64,000 nt of DNA from NCBI GenBank assembly GCA_023333565.1, contig JAJKFH010000102.1, forward strand, positions 4,853,001 to 4,917,000, given 5' to 3'. Below the pieces are notes generated by a model, which was not told the origin of the DNA, ran no database searches, and saw nothing but the letters and a program-made list of their open reading frames with translations. A program made the position numbers and the translations under genes. Position 1 is the stretch's first letter. The number at the start of each line of letters is the position of its first letter. This document shows, piece by piece, positions 36,701 through 48,700 of the stretch. This DNA comes from Puffinus mauretanicus (taxonomy: Eukaryota; Chordata; Aves; Procellariiformes; Procellariidae).

Positions 36701-39700
36701 AAGTATAAATATATTTTGTGTTGACTGAAGTTGTATGATGAGCAAGTTGTAGCACTTCAAAACTTATGTCCAAACTTCCCTTGACTGCAATAATGAAAAA
36801 AAAATTAGTCTTAGTGACAAAAACACGGAGCAGAATTTAGGTGTCTTAAGTACTTTTCTTGAATTCTGAACATTAAAAAAAAACCAACCCAAAATAAACT
36901 TCCTCCACTCCCCCACATTGATGTGAGATTCATTATTTTAATTCTTTTTGTATGTAAGGATGGATCTTCACAAGTTTATGAATGGTTAGCCCCAAATTTA
37001 CTCTGCTGGACATGTTACATTACAATTAACCTTTTTTTCTTTTTTTTTTTTATTTTTTAATTTCCTTTGCAGCTACAAAGTTTTCTCTTTTTCCTGTTCA
37101 CTAACTTACGCTGGGAAGACAATATGTCAAGTCAAGATTTGCAAAAATATACCGGTTAAAAGATCCTTCTTTTTCCTGGCTGACTGGAACGAGAAGTAAG
37201 TTTTAGTCTGTTTGATATATGTCTGACGGATTTTACACTTTGAATATTCATTTCCAAAAAAAAGACCCACATCTTTATTATGAATCTTCTTCTGAGCAAA
37301 TTAAACTCCTCAGAATTCAGAGAAACTTCAGGAGATGGGAGTGAGAAAGCAGTAGGATAGCCAGAGGAAGAAAAATAGGACTAAGCTAAGCCTGGTCTGA
37401 CTTAGATGATAAACTGACTTAGATGATAATAGATGATCCTGACTTAGATGATAAACCAGCTAAACTAAGCTGGTCTGAGAATAGCTTTCATTCACTGGGG
37501 GCACCCTGGAGGAATGCTGGAACTGAAAGGAGATACGACCAAAGGCTCTATCTCTGTTCTCTTTTGAGAACTTCCACCTTTTGGATCCACCTCTAATAGG
37601 TATGCAAATCCAACTTGAGAACATATTGTAATGTTTCTTGAAGGAAGGAACGAGGCTGTTGTGGTTTTTTGTGGGGTTTGTTTGGTTTGGTTTGGGGTTT
37701 TTTTTTTTTTTATAAGAAGGATCTGCAGTTTTAAAATGAGGACCTTAGTTTGAGATTGGAATTTTAGAGTAAAGGCTACCCACAGCCTGTCACCTGCCTG
37801 TCTGCATTGAGAAAAATAACTCCATTGAAAAGCAAGGCACACACTCAAAAAACATTCAGTTAAGGCAATGGGATGATAAAAGCATATTTGCAATAGATGG
37901 GAAAGAAGAAGCAGACAATTTTTTATGATTTGGTGGTAATATTGTATTCTTCCAGCTTCCTGAGCATGACATATTTACATTGCTTATATTTACAATCTTT
38001 CAAATTTTTGGTATTTTACATCACTGTTTACTGTATTCTAAATCTGAAAGCAGCTTGATTGCATTATAATTGAACAAAGGCTACAAGTCATCTGAAAGGT
38101 TTTTTTTAATTAAAATTGAATACAGAGTGTAATTCATAACTTCTGTTTGCCTTTATCTAAGATATACAACAGTTTGAAGCTGGTCAAATGGAAGAAGACT
38201 TTTTTATGTCAAACCTGTTACACAGCTACCTTAATGGAGATTTTGCGTAGCCTTCTTGCACAACACTCCGGAACAGATATAGGAAGCTTAATATGTCTGC
38301 CCTATGGTTAAGAAACAAAGTGGGTGCATTTCTGCTAAGCATCCAAATTAGTTCTTTTAGGGCCTAACATCTGCTTTGATATCTCAGTTGAGTCCATAGA
38401 GTTTGAGTGTTGAATCCTCAATCTTTTGTATGATTGGAAAGTAATTGTTATCCCTGTAGTTAAAAAAATTGGATCATTCCCATTTGCTCTGTTGGAATTT
38501 TCACCTAGTCCAAATTTTGGTCAAGTACTATCTTATGGTACGTATTGACAGATATAATTGAAGTGTAGGGGAAGGACTATCCTGCTTATGAGCATTTTTG
38601 GCTTCTAAAAAGTGGCGGATGGCTTTCTGGAATGCATCTTACACAACCTTTTCTAAAACAAAATATAAGAAGATAGAATAGAAATAAATTAGCCGTAACT
38701 GGAACAGAAACACTGTTCTTCCTTTTCCATGAAAATGTAAAGAAATCAGAGTAAAGCTTCATGGTTTTTGTTTAAACCTACCCCTCTGCAAAATCAGTAT
38801 TAAATGTCTACAGTTCCATCAAAAAGCTTCTTGGAAAAAGAAGCAGTTAAGCATGCAGGCTAAATTCTTTCATAGGTCATAGATGCTTGTAAGAGGCTCT
38901 TAACATCAGAAACAAAATCTACAGTTGTATGAAACTTAATAGTACTAGTTTACAAGAGCACCTTTTTACTTTTTATTGTTGCTTGAGTTTCAAAAATCAT
39001 TTTCAAAATCCAATTCAAATAAATTCCAAAGTACAAACCCCAAAATTTACATCTGTCTGGCAGGCTTTTCAATATTTCCCTCAACCATCAAAGACATTCA
39101 CATATTTTGCACCTCAAACCGATTGGCCTAGATTTGTTTAAGTCTCAAAACACGAGGGCAGGTTTCTTGGACCTAATGACATGAGGTCCAGAAGCACAGT
39201 CTGAAAATCTAGGTAGCCAGATATGTTTTAGCTTGTATCCAGAACTGGATTTTATGAATGGATGTTATTTTTGAGTCAAAATGCAAATGTCAGATGAGTA
39301 TTTTAAATCAGCTAAACAGTCTTACAGTTAGAGCTTTCCCTCCTAATAATTTTTAGAGAGGAGATGGAGGGACATCCCAGAAGACTGGAAGAAGGCTAAC
39401 GTCACCCCCATCTACAAGAAGGGCTTAAAGGAGGATCCAGGAAATTATAAGCCCATCAGTCTTACTTCAGTCCCTGGGAAAGTTATGGAACGAATCCTCC
39501 TGGGGGCTATCACAAGTCAAATGAAGCAAATGATTGGGAAAAGCCAGTATGGATTCACTAAGGCCAAATTGTGCTTGACAAACCTGATCGCCTTCTACAA
39601 CAAAGCAACCTGCTCGGTTGATGTGGGGCGAGCAGTGGATGTTGTCTACCTGGATTTCTCCAAGGCTTTTGATACAGTTTCCCATAGCCTCCTTGTAAAG

Positions 39701-42700
39701 AAGCTGATGCGTTACGGTCTAGACAAGTGGTCTGTGCAGTGGGTGGGGAACTGGCTGACAGGCCACATCCAGAGGGTGGTGGTAAAAAGCTCCTTTTCAA
39801 ACTGGCACCTGGGAAAACATCATCCAGGAGTTCAGCACAGGCTGGGATCTACCCAGCTGGGGAGCAGTTCTGTGGACAGGGACCTGAGGGTCCTGGTGGA
39901 CAACAAGCTCAATATGAGTGAACAGTGTGCTGCTGCGGCAAAGAAAGCCAACAGGGTGCTGGGTTGCATCAACAAGGGCATCACCAGCAGAGATAAAAAA
40001 GTCATTATCCCACTCTACTCGGTGCTTGTCAGGCCACACCTGGAATACTGTGTTCAGTTTTGGTCCCCACTATGCAAAAAGGATATGGAGAGGGTCCAGA
40101 GAAGGACCATCAAAGGACTGGGAAGCCTGCCATATGAGGAAAGCTGAGAGAACTGGGTTTGTTCAGCCTTGAGAAAAGAAGGTTTAGGGGAGACCTTATC
40201 ACCATGTTCCAGTATTTAAAGGGTGGCTACAAAGAAGATGGAGACTCCCTTTTTACGAGGAGTCACATGGAAAAGATGAGGGGTAATGAGTACAAGTTAC
40301 TCCTGGGGAGATTCCCGACTGGACACAAGAGGGAAATTTTTCACAATGAGAACAACCAGCCATTGGAATAATCTCCCCAGGGAAGTGGTAGATTCCCTAA
40401 CACTAGACACTTTTAAGATTCAGCTGGACAGGGTGCTGGACCATCTTGTCTAGACCGTGCTTTTGCCAAGAAAGGTTGGACCAGATGATCCTTGAGGTCC
40501 CTTCCAACCTGGTATTCTATGATTCTATGATTGTTCCTTTCTTTGAGTCACTAAAACGTTCCTGGGTTGGCAGGGCAGATTCTACTCAGAAAGAGATGCT
40601 TATACAGCAGACGTTTACTGCAGGACATGAACAAGTTGAGATCATGACAATAGATTCTCTTTTTATTCCAAATCTAACACTTAACAACAACAACATTCCA
40701 AATCTAACACTTATTCCAAATCTAACACTTAACAACAAAATCAAATGTTTTCACGTAAAGACAGGAACTGACTGCTTTACTGTGTTGTGCTTACCACAGT
40801 ATGACTTTGGTATAGTATCAGAATATTAGGTAGGATGGTGCTGCCAGATCTTTCCTGTATGAAAATATGCATAGGGAAGGAAATGCTTATGTTGTTTTTA
40901 ATTTATTTTAAATATTAAATACTTGTCACAGTTCTATAATGAGAAAATGTGGGTTTTGCTATTTGTGCTGCTAACCCTCTAAGAAAGAATACACAAACAG
41001 CACCAAACTGACAGGATAATCAGTATATTCAGAATATTTTGAAATACACAGAGAGAAGGAACAGTAGAGGTGGTGCCATATTATCACTGAAGGTGCTATG
41101 TGCCTAACTGGCATAATTCAAAACATACTCAGGAACAGACTGGTTTGACTTTCCTGTAATAAATACATGTATATAAACACTAATTAATACATTTTTGCAA
41201 GAATTCAAGCTGGAATTGATTAAAAAATAGAGTATTTTAATGAAGTAAGTATTACTGCAATTGTTTTTCCACGTCATCAAGTGACACCATTTTCTCTTGT
41301 AGGAAGTCTGGGTCACTCAAAACTGTAACCAAGCTATGTTCACTCTTAGTTACCTTTTGGCTATAACATCACCTTTCTGAAACAGAACTGAATATGTTTG
41401 CATAAAAAGTTTACAGAGGAGACAATTTCTTTTTTGTAAAGTTTCTTGCCTTGAGTTACAAAGCGCTACTTTCATTCTAACCCATATGCTATTTTCAGTT
41501 GATCACAGCCATTGAAAATGCATGTGGTAAAAGGTCACCAGAAAGAGCTTCTATTACATTAGGAAGTCAAATAGTATCTATACAGTTAGGGATCAATCAG
41601 GCTGAAAAACAAACCTAGCTAATTCAAAATGAGTCCTGTTCTTAGATTAGGATTGACTCGAACAAGGCAAAAAAAATGAAGAGTAGTGTTTTGATGATTA
41701 GGAATTTAGGAAGACAGTTTCTACTGAAGACAAGACTTGCTTTGTTTGCTGATTTTCATGTAGTTTGTGTTTTCAAGTGCTTTAACCAGTTACTATCTGA
41801 ACTTTAACTTGATAGGTTTTTGAGTTAAAACATGAGCTTCTGTTGAATTCTTTTATTATATTTAGTCTTTCCTAGAATGTTTCAGAAAAGATGGGAATCT
41901 CTTGATATCTAAGGAGGTTGCCTTATTTAGTGTTTCTTCTGTTTCTCCTTTTTTAAGAGTAAAGTTTTTTGCTTTAGAATTTGTGTGTTACCTTTGAAAA
42001 GTGTGATTGTCATCTTGATGCAGAGTTCAAACAGGCTGATACTATCTAGCACATAATCACTAAAGTCCAAAAGTTGCCCCCTTATTTTCTCATCAGTTTC
42101 ATTTTTCAATGACTGAGACCTCTTAATTGTTTTCTTTCTTTTGTCTTAGCTGGTTGCTCTTAATATATTTATTCCACCGTCTCCTCTTTTTCCATCTTCT
42201 GTAATTTATGTTAAACCTACAGGCATGACACATGGCATTAACATTAAGCCTACCATTCATCACCTCTGATATTTTCTTGGCATTGGGTTTCCTCCTTCTT
42301 CATATTTTGTTTGGTGTCTATTTTGTTTATACTCTCTCAGGGCAAAGCCTGGGTTGCCCCAGAGCTCTTCTGTGTTGAGTGCTCTTGCGATATTAGGCCT
42401 TTGAAACCAGCTGTATAACTTTATCCAACATCTGTGAATAGCACCTTCTCAGTGAGTAGCTTCTCTGTTCTTCTCAACTACAGTTGAAATTGTTCACTCA
42501 CAGGGTGTCTTATTTCTGTTTCATTTCCTCTTTCTTCTTCTTAGTCATCCATTTGACTCAGCCTCATGCAGTCAGAAAGGATAATACCAACTGGGTAAGC
42601 TTAGACATGCATTAATCAAAGTTCTTAAAAGCAATACAAATGTTCCCCTTCTCCGTATATCACATGTCACTGGAAGGGAAATTTTGCTCCTCTTTGGCCC

Positions 42701-45700
42701 ATACTTTAATTCTTGGGATGTCTAACTCCTGTTAAAGTTTCCAGGTTCTTTTCCTACTGGTGTACATCTGGTAGTGCTATATATTGTGTCCTAGGGAACC
42801 TCTGGCAAGCATTTACTTTCTGCAGTGAGATTATTGTGAGTTTTTTCATTGCTCCAAGTTCACAAGAAATGTTAATAAATGGCTCTATTAGAAAGTGCAT
42901 ATCTCGATTTTTTTATTTTTGTCTCTTCACAGCATTAACGATGCTTTAAAGTTAAATGTAACTCTTTGTTGAACAGTTTTATGTAACATGGGCGGAGTTG
43001 TTGGCCTGTAAGTGAAAAAGACAGACAAGTTATCTATAGCATGTAAAACAGTTCAGTTTCTCAATAATTCCTTCTAACTAATTATGAGTGAGGAAGAGGG
43101 CATGAGACAGGGAAAGCAGAGTTTAAAGCTATAAATAGGGACACGTGGGAAGACAGTTGAGAATTGCTTCTCAATTCTATTCATGTTAATTAGAAAGAGT
43201 GGGAAATTGCTGTCTGGCTTTGTTATTCAAAGAGAGAGGTATGCAAATTTGAATAATTTCCAGATGTTTAGGACTGATCATCTGAAATTTTGACACTAAT
43301 GCTAATTTGGAGTACTTCAGAATCTCAGCTGAAAACCATCTACTTTCTTTCGGTGGCTCCTTAGCTCATTCAAGGAAACTTTCCTGAAGCCAATAGAATT
43401 TTGACAGATTTGGAACTAGGAGCAAAATCTTATGCTTATTTTACCTTACACTATCACCTTGTCTTATTTCTGCTACCCATAATCCTTATGTTTTTCAGGC
43501 TACTATACTTTTTAAATACCGATTTCTACATTTGCTTACTGCTTGACTATCTTTTTAAAAATACTGAGAGTTGCATTGTTCTGCCACTCTAGATTGAATA
43601 TCTCAAAATCAAATGGAATCTATATTATTCAAATTTATCTTCTAATTTGTTTTCTTAATCTCAAGTTTATGCAGATCTTTTGTTTTCTTAATGCGGATCT
43701 TAATGTTTTCTTATGTTGTCAATGCGGAATAATTCTTTTAGCCTTTAGCTCCTTGTATTGATTTTGTTTATACAAAATGTATACACATTTATAAATGTAA
43801 TTAATTTCATTTTCCACTTGAGAAATTTAAGTTTGCACTGAATATACATGGAAAAAGCTAGAAATGCACCGTTCATCATAAGCGTTCTCTTCAGGAAAAA
43901 GAAAATATAGACTTGCACATGTCTGGATAGTTACATGCATGATTTTTCCATACAGCATGAAAGTATCTTATTTATTAGAATTGTTCTAAGTTCTGATTTT
44001 AAATCAATTCATATAATGTACATAAACAAATTGAATGACCAACCAAGTTTGCTAACGGTCAATACAAAGTTGAGATGAATATTGATAGATCTCAATTTTC
44101 TCACTAAAAATGTGAATCACTCATTGCTGTTAAGACAAAATCTGCTTTTAAATTGTGGTTCGGAAATACCACACCACCAAAGAACATCTGAACAAGAGAA
44201 TGATTATCATACTCTACTCACAAGCAACTTTTCTTAAGTAGTGTTTTTTCTTAAGTAGTGTTTTCCTCTGAAGACACAAGACAGCAAATAACTAACTATT
44301 GGTTTACAATTCACCCTTAGGGGATGCTTGTTCTGAAATAGCCCTTCATTGATAAGGTAATTCTAAAGCAAAAGTTTAACTAAGATTTTCCTGCCTTTGT
44401 CAGCTTTAGTGGTTACCACTGAAGAGAATGAGTTTTTATATGCCTCTTCTCAAGTGCTATGACCCAAGTTAATGGTTGGCAATAGTCATCAATGTGTTGA
44501 AGGGATCTGTCAGTTGCATTTTCCTTCAGAGTGCAACTCTTGTAATTTATAGCTTGATATATGTCTTAAGGCATCTAGAAAAATGTAGAAAGAACTCACT
44601 TATGGTAACAACGCTCAATTTTTTTTAACTTTTATTTTTCTCTTTTCTGATTTTCTTTTAGAATCAACTTTCCTTTACGAATAAAGGCTCTTCCGAGGGA
44701 AACTATGCTGACAATAAAACTACTTGGAGTAAACAGTGCATCTAAAAATACAGAAGTGCTTGCTTGGGCATGCTCCCCATTGTATCCAAAAGAGTAAGTT
44801 CAGTTTTGTATGACAGCTTAAGAAAAGACCATTCTTGAATAGTATTGCACTCAACTTGGGAGAAATATAAAAAGACTCATTTCAGGACTTTGCTGTAATA
44901 AGACTGAGATAGTCACTTACAGTAAACTGCTCTTGATGTGCCAGTAAGAGCCCCATACATAAGCTTTTCTTTCTTTCCAATACATTGTTTTTGAACTTGG
45001 CTTATGTAATTGTTTAACACTTACAATAAAGTTCCCCAGGCCTGTTGAAAGGCCTTGCTGTACGCTTTCCTGTAGCTTTCAAAATCCTTCTCAGTGTAGC
45101 CTCTTTTTCACAATGGTTCTCACACCCATTCATTCTGCTCAGAGTGGGGCAGTTAGTGATGACCACAATGAGCACCTTTCCCCCTACACACCACTTTAGA
45201 AGTTTTCTCTTCTTTTTTTTAACCTCTTCTTTCTACACAGCACACAGTGTAACAGTGGTTTAAAGATGCTTGTAGCCTTGAATGTCTCTGAAGTAATGCT
45301 TAAACAGAGATCTAAGGTAAATTTTCTGCAGTGCCCTAAATATATTTTAGTAGCACTGGGACGTCTGAATTTAGATCGAGGCTTTACAATGGTAGTTAAT
45401 TTTTATTTAGACTCCATAGCCCTGCATGCCTTCTGGGCAATAGATGGATATGTTCAAGCCCCACAAGTTTCTGCATCAGCATCCATCTCTAAGCTATAGC
45501 TCTTTCCTCATCTTGAGACATCTTCATCTACTTCTGCATATGGTGGCAATTCACCATTTGAAACAAAACAATCTCAGAAAATCTGATTGCATGTATGAAT
45601 TTACTATGTTTCAAAGACCTTGTGTTCCATTGAACTTTTAAGCTGAGATGCTTAAAACACTAGGAAATAGATTGGACTGGGCTAGAGGCTTTTTCCATCT

Positions 45701-48700
45701 TTTCAGAAGAAAATTCAAGATTACTCTGTTCAGAAAAAGAGGGCATTCTTCTGTGACTTAGTGATTAGAGCACTTAGCTTGAAGGAAGGAAAGAAACATG
45801 AATCAAACCTCTGCTCCAAGGATTGCTTCGGCAATTTATTCAATGACTTTTTTTTCATTAAGTTCGTCTGAAGAAGAGCACATCACTCACTCTTCCATTG
45901 TGTGCGTCTTTTTAAACAAAACATACATTATGTTTATTTTGAGTATTTCTACCATCCTAGTGCTTAGGGTGAAATAGATAGAGGGGATATCTTGGCTGAG
46001 AGTCTAATTTGAGATGAAGTGTAAGGTGTCCTCATCCCCAGCAAGCTGATATGTGCTGAGTACATGCAGAAGCAGAGCATTAGGCAGGATAACTTAATTG
46101 GGGAACACTTGGGCACCTTTAGAGGTAAATGAGACAGGTGAGAATCCTGTTCTTAAGGACCTGTGAGGTTTTCTTATTTTTCAGCATTCAAGTTCCAAAG
46201 GAACGATTTTTGGAAGATCTGAAAGCCCTCAGCTCCCTGTGATGTGTATTTTTTAAGGTATGTCATTGGAGCAAGCATGTTGATTTTCATTAGGTAGATC
46301 TCCAAGTCACCTAGACAGTTTTGAAAACTTTACTGAAAAATAGCTTCATTCTTTCATGGTACACACAATCAGCACAATGAAGGGGATAGAGAGTTACTTT
46401 CCTTCCATCTTCTGTATAATTGTACAGATCATTACAGAAAATACCCTTCAAACCAGAAATAAAAGTTGAGCTGTTGGGGATGAATGATTTAGGAATAGCA
46501 TGTTCAACACCCCCTAATCTCATAGTTGTGTCATTTACAATTATAATAATTACTAACACAAAAAAGCCTAAATGCTTTTTCCTCTTTTAGCCAACCACAA
46601 CTCCACAGAATTATTCATTCACCATGATTTCAGTTATTAGACTGATTTAAAAATAAGGATAGCCCTGAAATTCCTTCTGAAATGTGAAACTTGAAAATAT
46701 CTGAACATTCACCCAGCCTGCTTTTCCTTTTCTTTGGAAGATCATGAATATTTTTGGTAGAGTAAACTATCTCTGAGGGTTACCTACTTAGAAAATAGCA
46801 GGATTAAAACTGTCAGGTAATTCTTAATAGGTAATGCTATCAGTTAGTTCAAGTAACTGAGAGTCTTTGCGAGGCTGTTCCCTGCTCCACAAAAAATTTA
46901 AAAGTTAATAATAGTTTTTATTTGACTCACCAATTTTGTGGAAAACATTAATAATCTAAGCAATGAACACAACTTCACTCCCCTCACTGCTGGAATGCAA
47001 CTAAACTTCAAGACTTATTTCAATAGAGTACTTCTGAACTTGAAAGTACGTAGCAAGAAAAGATTTGTACCTGTAGAGTCACGCTAATATGTCAAGAGTA
47101 CCTTGTATTATCGCAAAGATTACGGTATTAGGGTCTCTAAATGAACAAACTCTGTAAACGTATATAAAGAAATTAAAGAAATCTGACCAGGAAATCTTTG
47201 ACAAAACATTTCTAACTCGGAAAATACCATTTTCTCAAAAGAAAACTTTTCTCAGAGGTGAATTTGAGTTCTAAAAAAGTATTAACATTCTCATGTCTAG
47301 GATTTAATTTATAGGGGAAAGGACAGAAATAAGCTCTTTGAAGAAGCCAGTAGCCCTGAGGTATTTGCCTAGCTCATCAAATACCTTTGTTCAAATCCTT
47401 GTCCCAGCTGATCACTGAGCCATTCTTCTCAGGGTCAGCAAAGATAAGGACAGGGAGTGGTCTTTCTTCCTCTGTTCAGATGTTTGTTAAATATTTTTTT
47501 TTTTTTGTTAAACACTGAAAAAAGAAAATAAATGTGAAAGATTTTAAAAATACAGTTCCTCGTTTCTGTCTCATTATATTTTTTTCTGATTAAAAACACA
47601 GGAATTCTCTTCAAGCTGGTTGTGGCTTATGTTAAAAAGAAAAGGAAAAAAAAAAAATCAGTTTTGGGTTATTCCCAGATATTCCTTAGGAACCTTGAAC
47701 TTTGAGTGACGTAGGGCAAAAGAAGACTTTATTTTAAAAGACTCTGAATTTACACCTCTCTGTAAATTTGGTATCTATTTTCTCTTCCAAAATAGTCATT
47801 GTATGGTCGCTTCTCTCCTTCATCGTTTAATTTTTTATGTTTAGTTTGAATTGAGGATTAAGAAGAACTGGATCTATTTTAACATATAGAGTATACAAAT
47901 TCCTTTCACCTGTTTCAAGAAGTGTGAAGAGTTTCTCATGCTTTTGGGAAAGACCATGTCAAAGTCCCTTGCCAGATCGAAGGGCTGTAGCTATTTCCTG
48001 AGATTTTAACACTCCTGTTCTTCTCTAAAAAAATTACTGACTAAGCAGAGTATATGAGGAACATATAAAAAAGTATAAGCAAAACCCAACTGTTTAAATA
48101 AAGCATATTACTTATTATTTAGCACTTCTTGCAATCTCTTCTCCAAGCCTTGCCCATGTTGAAACCACACAATACATAAAAATGTTCTCAAGAATTTGGC
48201 CTGTTTAATTTTCCTTTCTTCTTGTTGTTGTTGTTAAAGACTTGTCAGTGAACAGATGTTTAGTAAATTTCAAATTTGCTTAATTTACGTTATTTCCTGA
48301 ATTCCAGTAATATCTCTCACTATTCTAAAAGTTGTCTTGCAGTATGCTGATTTATAACATAAGTAGCTGATGGGTATACAGGGCAGCCACTATACTCTTT
48401 ATCAAATGTGTATTGGGATTACTGTTTATCAACTTTGCATGTTTCTGTACAAATAGTCTCACTCTTTACAAAACTTTCTGTAAATTTTCTCCAAACTTTG
48501 CCTAAATGTAGTTGTTTACCTTAAAATTATTGCTTGTACACTTATTTTTTAACTTTATGTTTTGGGGCAAAAGTTAGGAAAGCATCAGGAATATAACTGC
48601 AAATTTGTTTTAGAAGTCTGAAATAATCTGTATTTGCTGTATTCAGCACCTTCAAATTTCTGGAAGTTATTTAAACTAGAAACTGTGGGGATAAAATATG

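Larger units (their letters stand above)
33875..37072 (+). other. PIK3C2G: Intron between window exons 5 and 6 (3,198 bp)
   Basis: Starts gtggga and ends tttgcag. It contains an (AT)7 repeat (35272-35286) and the 58-nt purine run (36216-36273). Otherwise it is AT-rich unique sequence with no recognised element. Confidence 0.85.
37196..44661 (+). other. PIK3C2G: Intron between window exons 6 and 7 (7,466 bp)
   Basis: Starts gtaagt and ends tcttttag. It contains a three-copy minisatellite (37397-37455), a TTTGG/T-rich tract (37676-37712), a sense CR1 copy (39360-40533), a second minisatellite (40665-40740) and a 17-bp tandem duplication (44231-44264). The remainder is AT-rich with no coding resemblance. 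Confidence 0.85.

Noticed and set aside
37492..37893. 133-codon minus-strand open frame
   Set aside because: It crosses a T-rich and TTTGG simple repeat, giving [15 protein letters not shown]. No domain and no plausible splice or promoter context.
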